Below are positions 8,287-16,917 of a stretch of 64,000 bases of DNA, piece by piece. The position numbers and the translations under genes are program-made. The notes under the pieces were generated by a model. The model was not told the origin of the DNA, ran no database searches, and worked only from the letters and a program-made list of their open reading frames with translations. The stretch lies in NCBI RefSeq assembly GCF_904063065.1, contig NZ_CAJFCL010000008.1, positions 186,001 to 250,000 on the forward strand, given 5' to 3'. This DNA is from Pseudomonas paraversuta. GTDB taxonomy: Bacteria; Pseudomonadota; Gammaproteobacteria; Pseudomonadales; Pseudomonadaceae. Position 1 is the stretch's first letter. Every line of letters begins with the position of its first letter.

Positions 8287-9780
8287 ATGTCGCTGGCCAT
8301 CGTTTACAGCCGAGCCAGAGTGGGCGTCGAGGCCCCGGCCGTTACAGTCGAAACGCATCTGGCCAACGGGTTGCCGGCACTGACCCTGGTCGGGCTGCCG
8401 GAAACCGCAGTCAAGGAAAGCAAGGACCGGGTACGCAGCGCGATTCTAAACTCCGGGTTTGAGTTTCCGGCCCGGCGTATCACCCTCAATCTGGCGCCTG
8501 CCGACCTGCCCAAGGACGGCGGGCGTTTTGACCTGGCCATTGCTCTCGGCATCCTGGCTGCCAGCGGGCAAATCCCCGCTGTATCCCTGGCCCAGGTCGA
8601 GTGTCTCGGTGAACTGGCCCTGTCGGGCGCCATCAGGTCGGTGCAGGGCGTACTGCCTGCCGCCCTGGCAGCCCGTGCTGCGGGCCGGGCTTTGCTGGTG
8701 CCGCTGGCCAATGCCGAGGAAGCCTGTCTGGCCTCCGGCCTGACGGTCATCGCGGTCGAACACTTGTTGCAGGCCGTGGCGCACTTCGCCGGCCGTACAG
8801 TGCTTGAACCTTACGGCGCCAGTGGCTTGCTGCGCGAGAGCATGCCTTATCCGGACTTGAGCGATGTACAGGGCCAGCTCTCGGCCAAGCGGGCGTTAGT
8901 GATTGCCGCTGCTGGCAGCCACAATTTGTTGTTCACCGGGCCGCCCGGCACGGGCAAAACCCTGCTGGCCAGCCGCCTTCCGGGGTTATTGCCGCCCCTC
9001 AACGAGCAAGAGGCGCTGGAGGTGGCGGCCATTCAATCGGTGGCCAGTCATGTGCCCCTCAAGTGCTGGCCGCAGCGTCCGTTTCGCCAGCCGCACCATT
9101 CGGCTTCCGGCCCGGCGCTGGTTGGCGGCGGCTCAAAACCCCAGCCGGGCGAGATCACTTTGGCGCACCACGGGGTGTTGTTTCTGGATGAACTGCCCGA
9201 ATTCGATCGCAAAGTGCTGGAGGTGCTCAGAGAACCGATGGAATCGGGATTTATCGTGATCGCCCGGGCCCGGGATCGAATGCGGTTTCCGGCGCGCTTC
9301 CAGCTGGTGGCGGCAATGAACCCCTGCCCCTGTGGCTATCTGGGAGAGCCCACGGGCCGTTGTCGCTGTACCCCGGAGCACATCCAGCGCTACCGCAACA
9401 AGCTGTCCGGGCCCTTGCTCGATCGCATCGACCTGCACCTGACCGTGGCCCGCGAAACCACCTCGCTCAACCCCGCTCTTGCCTGCGGCTTGACCACGGC
9501 CAGCGCCGCTGCGTCAGTGGCTGGTGCCCGTGAACGGCAGCTGCAGCGCCAGGGCTGTGCCAATGCTTTTCTGGACCTGCCCGGGGTGCGGAGCCAGTGC
9601 AGGCTCAGTGCTGTGGATAACACCTGGCTGGAGACGGCCTGCGAGCGCATGGGCCTGTCGCTGCGGGCCGCTCACCGGTTGTTGAAAGTTGCACGAACCC
9701 TGGCCGATCTGGAGCAAGTGGACGCTATAGAGCGCAAGCATCTGGCGGAGGCGTTGCAGTACCGGCCGGTGAGCGGGTAA
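8287..9780 (+). CDS. comM: ComM/YifB-family Mg-chelatase-like AAA+ ATPase
   Basis: 497 residues, preceded by AAGGAG. The N-terminal 180 residues form the Lon-protease-like (ChlI) domain beginning SLAIVYSRARVGVEAPAV. Walker A is GPPGTGKT at about 218-225. Walker B is VLFLDELPEF near 300, followed by MNPCPCGYLG, a cysteine motif typical of the family. The C-terminal Mg_chelatase_C domain ends the protein. ComM is a hexameric helicase that promotes branch migration during natural transformation and homologous recombination; in Pseudomonas it is present irrespective of known competence. It ends ten bases before the end of the convergent LysR gene. Confidence 0.93.
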   Translation: MSLAIVYSRARVGVEAPAVTVETHLANGLPALTLVGLPETAVKESKDRVRSAILNSGFEFPARRITLNLAPADLPKDGGRFDLAIALGILAASGQIPAVSLAQVECLGELALSGAIRSVQGVLPAALAARAAGRALLVPLANAEEACLASGLTVIAVEHLLQAVAHFAGRTVLEPYGASGLLRESMPYPDLSDVQGQLSAKRALVIAAAGSHNLLFTGPPGTGKTLLASRLPGLLPPLNEQEALEVAAIQSVASHVPLKCWPQRPFRQPHHSASGPALVGGGSKPQPGEITLAHHGVLFLDELPEFDRKVLEVLREPMESGFIVIARARDRMRFPARFQLVAAMNPCPCGYLGEPTGRCRCTPEHIQRYRNKLSGPLLDRIDLHLTVARETTSLNPALACGLTTASAAASVAGARERQLQRQGCANAFLDLPGVRSQCRLSAVDNTWLETACERMGLSLRAAHRLLKVARTLADLEQVDAIERKHLAEALQYRPVSG

Positions 9781-9790
9781 CGGGCCTGAC

Positions 9791-10711
9791 TCACGCCATG
9801 CGCCTGACCACCGGCAGTTCCATCGCGGCCACTTCGTGTTGCAAGAAATCACTCAGACGGCGCAAACGCTCGCCGCCGGGGCGGGTTTTGGGCCACACCA
9901 GATAGTAGTTTTCGCCGCTGGCCACGGCGGTTCTAAAGGGCAGGCTCAGACGATCCTGAGCAACGTCTTCGGCCACCATCAGCAGGTCGCCCATTGAGAT
10001 GCCGTAGCCACGGGCGGCGGCGATCATGCCCAGCTCCAGGGTGTCGAATACCTGCCCGCCCTTGAGGGACACCTGGCCGCTCAGGCCCATGCAGTCGAGC
10101 CAGCGCCGCCAGTCGCGACGGTCAGGTGTGGGGTGCAGCAGTTCAGTGGCCGCCAGACGCCTGGCATCCCATGGCTGGTCGTCTTGCAGGTTGGGCGCGC
10201 CGACGGGAATCAGCATCTCCGGGAACAGCAATGTGGCCTCCCAGTCGGGCGGGAAGTGACCGTTGCTCAGCAGCACCGCGCAGTCGAAGGGTTCCTGGTT
10301 GAAGTCCACATGGTCGATATCCATCCAGGCGCTGGTCAGTTGCACTTCATTGCCCGGCTGCAAATGGCGAAAGCGACTGAGGCGGGCCAGTAACCAGCGC
10401 ATGGTCAGGGTCGAGGGGGCCTTCATGCGCAAGATGTCATCTTCGGCACGCAAGGTGGTACAGGCGCGCTCCAGGGCGGCAAAACCTTCGCGCACGCCCG
10501 GCAACAGCAAGCGGGCAGATTCGGTGAGTTGCAAGGTGCGGCCATTGCGCTGGAATAACCGGCAGGCGAAATGCGCTTCCAGGGTTTTGATATGGCGACT
10601 GACGGCGCTCTGGGTGATCGACAGCTCTTCGCCCGCCCGGGTAAATGAGCTGTGGCGGGCCGCGGCTTCAAAGGCGCGCAAGGCATAAAGCGGAGGAAGG
10701 CTACGTGACAT
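9791..10711 (-). CDS. LysR-family transcriptional regulator (GcvA-like)
   Basis: 306 residues from ATG at 10711. The longer GTG version (10735) only adds a hydrophobic tail in front of the usual MSRSLPPLYALRAF opening. The N-terminal winged HTH includes HSSFTRAGEELSITQSAVS and the recognition-helix region SRHIKTLEAHF, ending with GRTLQLTESA. The substrate-binding domain follows. The start RSLPPL.ALRAFEAAARH is characteristic of the GcvA/AmpR branch. It is transcribed away from the MATE exporter gene, with about 150 bp of AT-rich DNA between them, so it may control that exporter and itself. Effector unknown. Confidence 0.85.
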   Translation of the reverse strand: MSRSLPPLYALRAFEAAARHSSFTRAGEELSITQSAVSRHIKTLEAHFACRLFQRNGRTLQLTESARLLLPGVREGFAALERACTTLRAEDDILRMKAPSTLTMRWLLARLSRFRHLQPGNEVQLTSAWMDIDHVDFNQEPFDCAVLLSNGHFPPDWEATLLFPEMLIPVGAPNLQDDQPWDARRLAATELLHPTPDRRDWRRWLDCMGLSGQVSLKGGQVFDTLELGMIAAARGYGISMGDLLMVAEDVAQDRLSLPFRTAVASGENYYLVWPKTRPGGERLRRLSDFLQHEVAAMELPVVRRMA

Positions 10712-10863
10712 GAGGATTATTCCTGGGCGCAACACTAAACAGTGGAAAATTACGGATCTATATATGAGTTTTAATCATGTCATGGATCGTTTTTATCCCT
10801 TTGCTTAAAACACTCAACGCGCCGAGAATCAAGCCCTTCAACGCACCTACAGAAATTTTACTG

Positions 10864-12240
10864 ATGACCCTACAGCATCCCGTTCGTATCGAACTCCGGG
10901 CCCTTTTGCGGCTGGCCGGGCCGCTTATTGCCTCGCAGTTGGCTCATATGCTGATGGTGCTTACCGACACCCTGATGATGGCTCGTCTGAGCCCGGAGGC
11001 TTTGGCAGGCGGGAGCCTGGGGGCGGCCAGTTACTCATTCGTGTCGATTTTCTGCATCGGTGTGATTGCGGCGGTGGGCACCCTGGTGTCGATTCGTCAG
11101 GGGGCAGGCGATATCGAAGGCGCGACCCGCCTGACCCAGGCCGGACTGTGGCTGGCCTGGGGCCTGGCCCTGGGCGGCGCGCTGATGCTGTGGAATATCA
11201 AACCGCTGCTGCTGTTGTTTGGCCAGACGCCTACCAACGTTGAAGCCGCGGGCCAGTTTTTGCTGCTGCTGCCCTTCGCCCTGCCCGGCTACATGACGTT
11301 CATGGCGTTGCGTGGTTTTACCAGCGCCATGGGGCGAGCGACGCCGGTGATGGTGATCAGTCTGATCGGCACCGTGGCCAACTTTCTGCTCAATTATGCG
11401 TTGATCACCGGTATGTTCGGCCTGCCCAAGCTGGGCTTGATGGGCATCGGCCTGGTCACGGCAATCGTGGCCACCTGTATGGCCGCAGGCTTGGCCTGGC
11501 ATATTCATCGGCATCCTGCCTACGACGCGTATCCGATTCGCAATGGCCTGTCGCGGATTAATCTGACGTACCTGCGTGAACTGTGGCGCCTTGGCTTGCC
11601 GATTGGCGGCACCTACGCGGTGGAAGTCGGGTTGTTTGCCTTTGCAGCACTGTGCATGGGCACGATGGGCAGCACTCAACTGGCTGCGCATCAGATTGCG
11701 CTGCAGATTGTGTCGGCGGCGTTCATGGTTCCGGCCGGGTTGTCCTATGCAATTACCATGCGTATCGGTAAGCACTATGGCGGTGGCGATTTGCTCCGGG
11801 CGCGACTGGCCGGTCGGGTCGGGATCGGTTGCGGCGCGCTGATCATGCTTGGTTTTTCAGTGGTGTTCTGGTTCTGGCCGAGCCAGCTGATTGGTCTGTT
11901 TCTGGATTACAACGACCCGGCATTCCGCCCGGTGTTCGAGCTGGCTATCAGTTTGCTGGCGGTGGCGGCGTGGTTCGAGCTGTTCGATGGAGTGCAAACC
12001 ATTGCCATGGGCGCTATCCGCGGGCTCAAGGATGCCCGGACCACGTTCCTGGTGGGGCTGTTCTGCTATTGGGCTATTGGTGCGCCGATGGCCTGGTTGC
12101 TGGCGTTCACCCTTGGCTGGGGCCCTACCGGGGTTTGGTGGGGGCTGGCATTGGGCCTGGCTTGCGCGTCGGTAAGCCTGACCCTGGCATTCGAATGGAA
12201 GATGCGGCGCATGTTAAAGCGTGAGCTCAAGGCAAGTTGA
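10864..12240 (+). CDS. MATE-family (NorM-type) multidrug/cation antiporter
   Basis: 458 residues from ATG 10864 (MTLQHPVRIELRALLRLAG), chosen because NorM proteins begin with a short amphipathic helix followed directly by PLIASQLAHMLM. An in-frame ATG at 10777 adds 29 residues unlike the family, and neither start has a strong ribosome-binding site. Twelve hydrophobic helices are visible in two homologous halves. These inner-membrane proteins export cationic drugs in exchange for Na+ or H+. Divergent from the LysR gene, which may regulate it. In PAO1, as I recall, a MATE gene lies at the same place. The exact substrate cannot be read. Confidence 0.87.
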   Translation: MTLQHPVRIELRALLRLAGPLIASQLAHMLMVLTDTLMMARLSPEALAGGSLGAASYSFVSIFCIGVIAAVGTLVSIRQGAGDIEGATRLTQAGLWLAWGLALGGALMLWNIKPLLLLFGQTPTNVEAAGQFLLLLPFALPGYMTFMALRGFTSAMGRATPVMVISLIGTVANFLLNYALITGMFGLPKLGLMGIGLVTAIVATCMAAGLAWHIHRHPAYDAYPIRNGLSRINLTYLRELWRLGLPIGGTYAVEVGLFAFAALCMGTMGSTQLAAHQIALQIVSAAFMVPAGLSYAITMRIGKHYGGGDLLRARLAGRVGIGCGALIMLGFSVVFWFWPSQLIGLFLDYNDPAFRPVFELAISLLAVAAWFELFDGVQTIAMGAIRGLKDARTTFLVGLFCYWAIGAPMAWLLAFTLGWGPTGVWWGLALGLACASVSLTLAFEWKMRRMLKRELKAS

Positions 12241-12242
12241 GT

Positions 12243-12291
12243 CTGCAGGAGCGAGTTCCTGGCTGGCGTATTGAACAGCTCGCTCCTGCAG
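12243..12291. repeat. REP palindrome pair between convergent genes
   Basis: Perfect 13-bp arms CTGCAGGAGCGAG (12243-12255) and CTCGCTCCTGCAG (12279-12291) enclose a 23-base spacer. This is the Pseudomonas REP core in inverted-pair form. It lies in the gap between the MATE exporter and the GGDEF-EAL gene, whose 3' ends face each other, and probably helps end or stabilise both transcripts. Confidence 0.8.
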
Positions 12292-12304
12292 GTGACGGCG
12301 ACGG

Positions 12305-13972
12305 CTAGATAACCTGCGGTACCTTCTGCTGCTCGCCCAAGGTCAAAAACTCCACCAGGTCTGCCAGCGGCAGCGGTTTGCTGATGAAGTAGCCCTGCAC
12401 CTGATCGCAGCCAAACCCCCGCAGCAAGGACAATTGCTCAGGGGTTTCGACGCCTTCGGCAACCACTTCCAGTTTCAGGTTGTGGGCCAGGTTGATCATG
12501 GCATGCACCAGCTTGCGGTTTTCTTCGCGGTCTTCCATGCCGCCGACGAAACTCTTGTCGATTTTGAGCAGCGCAATCGGCAGGCTGTTGAGATGCACGA
12601 ACGATGAAAAACCGGTGCCGAAGTCGTCCAGCGAGAAGCGCACCCCCAGCCTTCCCAAGGCATCCATTGTCTGTTTGACCAGGTCACTGCGGCGCATGAC
12701 AGCCGTTTCGGTCAGCTCGAATTCCAGCCACTGGGCTTCAACTGCGCGCTCGGTGATCAAGCGGCTGAGGGTTGAAAGCAACTGACTGTCCTGGAATTGG
12801 CGGAACGACAGGTTGACCGCCATGTGCAGCGCCGGCAGGCCAAGCTCGCGCAGGGTCTGCATATCGCGCAGGGCCCGGGAAATGACCCAGTAACCCAGCG
12901 GCACGATCAGCCCGCTTTGCTCGGCCAGTGGCACGAACTCGTTGGGCGCGAGCAAGCCGCGCTCGGCATGGCGCCAGCGTACCAGTGCCTCGAGCCCGAC
13001 GATCTTGCCCGTGCCCAGATCCAGGCGCGGCTGGTAATGCAGTTCAAGTTCGTCACGGCGCAAGGCCCGGCGCAGCTCGCTTTCAAGGTCGGCCAGGCTT
13101 CTGGCATTGCGATTGATGCGTTCGTCGAACACATGAAAGGTGCAGCCCTGGGTGCTTTTGGCCTGCTGCATGGCAATGTGTGCGTGCCACATCAATGGGT
13201 CGGCCCCGGCGCTGGCCCGTGCATGGGCAATGCCAAGGCTGCAGCCGATCAGCAGGCTTTCACCGTCGATCCAGTAGGGCTCGGCCATGACTTCGGTGAT
13301 GCGCTCGGCGATCCATTCGGCGCGCTCGGGGGCACGGCGGGTATCGATCAGCAGGGCGAATTCATCACTGCCCAGCCTGGCAAGCTGATCGCCGGCCTCG
13401 AGCTGGCTTTTGAGACGTGCGACTACTTGCAGGATCAGGCGGTCTCCCGCCTGATGCCCGAGGGCGTCGTTGGCGTGACGGAAATTGTCCAGGTCAAGGT
13501 GCCCGAGGGCGATGCCACGCCCGTCGCTTTCGGCCAAACGCACGGCCAGCAGGGTCTGGAAGCCCTGGCGGTTGGCAATGCCGGTCAGCGGGTCTTCTTC
13601 GGCCAGGCGCTGCAAGGTGTGTTCAAGCACTCCGCGCTCGCGCACATGGCGCAAACAGCGGCGCAGGACATCGGTGTTCAGGCTGGTACTGATTAACCAG
13701 TCGCTGACCCCCTGGGGAGGATCCACGGGTTCGCTGTCGAGCAACAGAACCGTGGGCATGCGACAGCGTCCCGGGGCGGGTTGCAGCGCCGGGGTGGTCA
13801 GAAGCAGTGCATTTCGATCGTGCTCGAACAGGTAGCTGACAGATTCCCAGTCCGGTGCGCACATCAGTACGACCTTGCTTCCCATGGGCGCCAGGCACTC
13901 GCGCACTAACGCTGCCCAAGATGGCTCTTCGGCCAGTAGCAGTAAACGCAAGGGTTCAACATGCTTGGACAA
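12305..13972 (-). CDS. GGDEF-EAL protein, probable cyclic-di-GMP phosphodiesterase (ProE/PA5295-like)
   Basis: 555 residues. Residues 1-115 look like a degenerate receiver domain (LLLLAEEPSWAALVRECL) without a clear phospho-acceptor site. The GGDEF domain begins DPLTGIANR near 125; its signature reads LGSDEF near 200 instead of GGDEF, so diguanylate cyclase activity is doubtful. The EAL domain starts around 300 and keeps the catalytic set: EALVRW near 325, then NLSFRQF, ELTET, DDFGTGFSS, KIDKSFV and AEGVET. It should therefore cleave c-di-GMP, with the GSDEF domain perhaps binding GTP as a regulatory site. By synteny (between a MATE gene and rep) it corresponds to PA5295, described as ProE, an exopolysaccharide-lowering phosphodiesterase; that orthology is from memory. 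Confidence 0.88.
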   Translation of the reverse strand: MSKHVEPLRLLLLAEEPSWAALVRECLAPMGSKVVLMCAPDWESVSYLFEHDRNALLLTTPALQPAPGRCRMPTVLLLDSEPVDPPQGVSDWLISTSLNTDVLRRCLRHVRERGVLEHTLQRLAEEDPLTGIANRQGFQTLLAVRLAESDGRGIALGHLDLDNFRHANDALGHQAGDRLILQVVARLKSQLEAGDQLARLGSDEFALLIDTRRAPERAEWIAERITEVMAEPYWIDGESLLIGCSLGIAHARASAGADPLMWHAHIAMQQAKSTQGCTFHVFDERINRNARSLADLESELRRALRRDELELHYQPRLDLGTGKIVGLEALVRWRHAERGLLAPNEFVPLAEQSGLIVPLGYWVISRALRDMQTLRELGLPALHMAVNLSFRQFQDSQLLSTLSRLITERAVEAQWLEFELTETAVMRRSDLVKQTMDALGRLGVRFSLDDFGTGFSSFVHLNSLPIALLKIDKSFVGGMEDREENRKLVHAMINLAHNLKLEVVAEGVETPEQLSLLRGFGCDQVQGYFISKPLPLADLVEFLTLGEQQKVPQVI

Positions 13973-14232
13973 GCTAGCTCCCTAGACTCTGCATAATTCA
14001 GGCGATGGGCATTATGACGCGCCAATACTTAATGGTAAATGACACCGATTATCAATTACGCGCGGTCGGTGTATACCAAACGGTAGACTAAAACCCCCCG
14101 GTATCCTGCGGCAAACTAACAAAAGCGGCAAATTTAGATAGAGTGCCACGTCACACCGTCGCACGGAGGCAGCAATATCTGCTCAGCCTGTTAAAATGCC
14201 TGCCCTTTTTGCACACGACCCCTATTTTCGTC

Positions 14233-16242
14233 ATGTCCCGACTCAATCCCCGGCAGCAAGAAGCCGTGAACTACGTCGGCGGCCCTCTTTTGGTGCTCGC
14301 CGGCGCAGGCTCCGGCAAAACCAGCGTGATTACCCGCAAAATCGCGCACCTGATTCAGAACTGCGGCATTCGTGCCCAGTACATCGTCGCCATGACGTTT
14401 ACCAACAAAGCGGCGCGCGAGATGAAGGAGCGGGTGGGCACCCTGCTCAAGAAGGGCGAGGGTCGTGGCCTGACGGTGTGTACCTTCCACAATCTGGGGC
14501 TTAACATCATCCGCAAGGAGCATGCGCGGCTGGGCTACAAGCCCGGGTTCTCGATCTTTGACGAGGCCGACGTCAAAGCGCTGATGACCGATATCATGCA
14601 AAAGGAATACTCGGGCGACGACGGGGTCGACGAGATCAAGAATATGATCGGCTCGTGGAAAAACGATCTGATTCTGCCGCCCCAGGCCCTGGAAAACGCG
14701 CGCAATCCCAAGGAACAGACGGCGGCCATTGTCTACACCCACTACCAGCGCACGCTTAAAGCCTACAACGCGGTGGACTTTGACGATCTGATTCTGCTGC
14801 CGGTGAAGCTCTTCGAAGAGCACACCGACATTCGCGAAAAGTGGCAGAACAAGGTCCGCTACCTGCTGGTGGACGAGTATCAGGACACCAACGCCAGCCA
14901 GTATTTGCTGGTGAAATACCTGATCGGTACACGCAATCAGTTCACCGTTGTGGGCGACGATGACCAGTCGATCTATGCCTGGCGCGGTGCCCGCCCGGAA
15001 AACCTGATGTTGCTCAAGGACGACTATCCGTCCCTGAAAGTGGTGATGCTGGAGCAAAACTATCGCTCCACCAGCCGCATTCTGCGCTGCGCCAACGTGC
15101 TGATCTCCAACAACCCCCACGCGTTCGAGAAGCAACTGTGGAGTGAGATGGGCCACGGCGACGAAGTCCGGGTCATCCGCTGCCGCAACGAAGATGCCGA
15201 AGCCGAGCGCGTGGCTGTTGAAATCCTGACCCTGCACTTGCGCACCGATCGGCCTTACAGTGACTTTGCGATCCTGTATCGCGGCAACTATCAGGCAAAG
15301 CTGATCGAATTGAAGCTGCAACACCATCAGATCCCGTACCGCTTGTCGGGCGGAAACAGCTTCTTCGGGCGTCAGGAAGTGAAAGATCTGATGGCCTACT
15401 TTCGACTGATCGTGAACCCGGACGACGACAACGCCTTCCTGCGGGTGATCAACGTCCCGCGTCGCGAAATCGGTTCTACCACCCTCGAGAAGCTGGGCAA
15501 CTACGCCACCGAGCGAAAAATCTCGATGTATGCGGCCACTGACGAGATAGGTCTGGGTGAGCATCTGGACCCCCGCTTTACCGACCGTCTGGCGCGGTTC
15601 AAGCGCTTTATGGACCGTGTGCGCGAGCAATGCTCGGGCGAAGATCCGATCGCGGCGCTGCGCAGCATGATCATGGACATCGACTACGAGAACTGGCTGC
15701 GCACCAACAGTTCCAGCGAAAAGGCTGCTGACTATCGTATGTCCAACGTCTGGTTCCTGGTCGAGGCGTTGAAAAACACCCTCGAAAAAGACGAAGACGG
15801 TGCCATGACGATCGAGGAAGCCATCGGCAAGCTGGTGTTGCGCGACATGCTCGAACGCCAGCAAGAAGAGGAAGATGGCGCCGAGGGCGTGCAAATGATG
15901 ACGTTGCACGCCTCCAAAGGTCTGGAATTTCCCTACGTGTTCATCATGGGCATGGAAGAAGAGATCCTGCCGCACCGCTCCAGTATCGAAGCCGACACCA
16001 TCGAAGAAGAGCGCCGGCTGGCCTATGTGGGCATTACCCGTGCACGTGAGACCCTGGCATTTACCTTTGCAGCGAAGCGCAAGCAGTACGGCGAAATCAT
16101 CGATTGCGCACCGAGCCGCTTCCTGGATGAGTTGCCCCCGGACGATCTGGCCTGGGAAGGTAACGATGACACCCCCACCGAAGTGAAAGCGGTTCGCGGA
16201 AATACGGCATTGGCCGATATACGCGCCATGCTAAAACGCTAA
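14233..16242 (+). CDS. rep: ATP-dependent DNA helicase Rep
   Basis: 669 residues from ATG 14233 (MSRLNPRQQEAVNYVGG), the usual length for Rep; the upstream in-frame extension to 14143 has no family resemblance. A UvrD/Rep superfamily 1 helicase with Walker A AGAGSGKTSVI near residue 25, motif Ia TFTNKAAREMKERV, motif II VDEYQDTN near 215, GDDDQSIYAWRGA, QNYRS, and the late motifs VQMMTLHASKGLEF and RRLAYVGITRA. Rep moves 3' to 5' on single strands and clears proteins ahead of the replisome. The gap before it (13973-14232) carries the divergent promoters for rep and the GGDEF-EAL gene; I found no specific operator there. Confidence 0.95.
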   Translation: MSRLNPRQQEAVNYVGGPLLVLAGAGSGKTSVITRKIAHLIQNCGIRAQYIVAMTFTNKAAREMKERVGTLLKKGEGRGLTVCTFHNLGLNIIRKEHARLGYKPGFSIFDEADVKALMTDIMQKEYSGDDGVDEIKNMIGSWKNDLILPPQALENARNPKEQTAAIVYTHYQRTLKAYNAVDFDDLILLPVKLFEEHTDIREKWQNKVRYLLVDEYQDTNASQYLLVKYLIGTRNQFTVVGDDDQSIYAWRGARPENLMLLKDDYPSLKVVMLEQNYRSTSRILRCANVLISNNPHAFEKQLWSEMGHGDEVRVIRCRNEDAEAERVAVEILTLHLRTDRPYSDFAILYRGNYQAKLIELKLQHHQIPYRLSGGNSFFGRQEVKDLMAYFRLIVNPDDDNAFLRVINVPRREIGSTTLEKLGNYATERKISMYAATDEIGLGEHLDPRFTDRLARFKRFMDRVREQCSGEDPIAALRSMIMDIDYENWLRTNSSSEKAADYRMSNVWFLVEALKNTLEKDEDGAMTIEEAIGKLVLRDMLERQQEEEDGAEGVQMMTLHASKGLEFPYVFIMGMEEEILPHRSSIEADTIEEERRLAYVGITRARETLAFTFAAKRKQYGEIIDCAPSRFLDELPPDDLAWEGNDDTPTEVKAVRGNTALADIRAMLKR

Positions 16243-16298
16243 AATTGACTATTTTTTACTCTACCTTCAGCGCATAAGCGCTATTTGAGGACGTTACG

Positions 16299-16871
16299 TT
16301 GGAAGCACTGCACAAGAAAATTCGCGAAGAAGGCATCGTGCTTTCCGATCAGGTTTTGAAGGTCGACGCCTTTTTGAACCATCAGATTGATCCGTACCTG
16401 ATGAAGCAGATTGGCGATGAATTCGCGCGTTTGTTCAAGGATGCGGGCATCACCAAGATCGTTACCATCGAAGCATCGGGCATCGCCCCGGCGGTGATGA
16501 CGGGCCTGAACCTGGGTGTACCGGTGATTTTCGCGCGTAAGCACCAGTCCCTGACCCTGACTGAAAACCTGCTGTCGGCCACGGTGTATTCGTTCACCAA
16601 GCAAACCGAAAGCACTGTGGCGATCTCTCCGCGTCACCTGACCAGCACCGATCGCGTGCTGGTGATCGACGATTTCCTGGCCAACGGCAAAGCTTCCCAG
16701 GCGCTGATTTCGATTATCAAGCAAGCGGGCGCAACGGTTGCCGGTCTGGGTATCGTGATCGAGAAGTCGTTCCAGGGCGGTCGTGCTGAACTGGACGCGC
16801 AGGGTTATCGCGTTGAATCGTTGGCACGGGTTAAATCCCTGGCTGACGGTAAAGTGACCTTTATCGACTGA
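16299..16871 (+). CDS. xpt: Xanthine phosphoribosyltransferase
   Basis: 190 residues starting with TTG at 16299, with GAGGA eight bases ahead. The opening EALHKKIREEGIVLSDQVLKVD is typical of the Xpt family of Firmicutes and Pseudomonas. The PRPP-binding motif is VLVIDDFLANGKAS near 122-135, and EASGIAPAV lies near 60. It converts xanthine and PRPP to XMP for purine salvage. It follows rep by 56 bp and may be read with it. In PAO1 poxB lies between rep and xpt, as I remember; here nothing does. Confidence 0.92.
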   Translation: MEALHKKIREEGIVLSDQVLKVDAFLNHQIDPYLMKQIGDEFARLFKDAGITKIVTIEASGIAPAVMTGLNLGVPVIFARKHQSLTLTENLLSATVYSFTKQTESTVAISPRHLTSTDRVLVIDDFLANGKASQALISIIKQAGATVAGLGIVIEKSFQGGRAELDAQGYRVESLARVKSLADGKVTFID

Positions 16872-16884
16872 TACCGCTGCCCTC

Positions 16885-16908
16885 CCTGCAGGAGCACGCT
16901 CCTGCAGG
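16885..16908. repeat. Compact REP palindrome between xpt and the acetyl-CoA hydrolase gene
   Basis: Arms of 11 bp (CCTGCAGGAGC and its exact reverse complement) are separated by only two bases. It fills most of the 46-bp gap between two convergent genes and can fold as a hairpin in both RNAs, so it likely acts as a transcript end for both. Confidence 0.75.
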
Positions 16909-16917
16909 TGACAGGTG

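Noticed and set aside
14191..15975. 594-codon open frame antisense to rep
   Set aside because: Rep is conserved in full on the plus strand; the antisense frame reflects GC-rich codon bias and has no recognisable domain.
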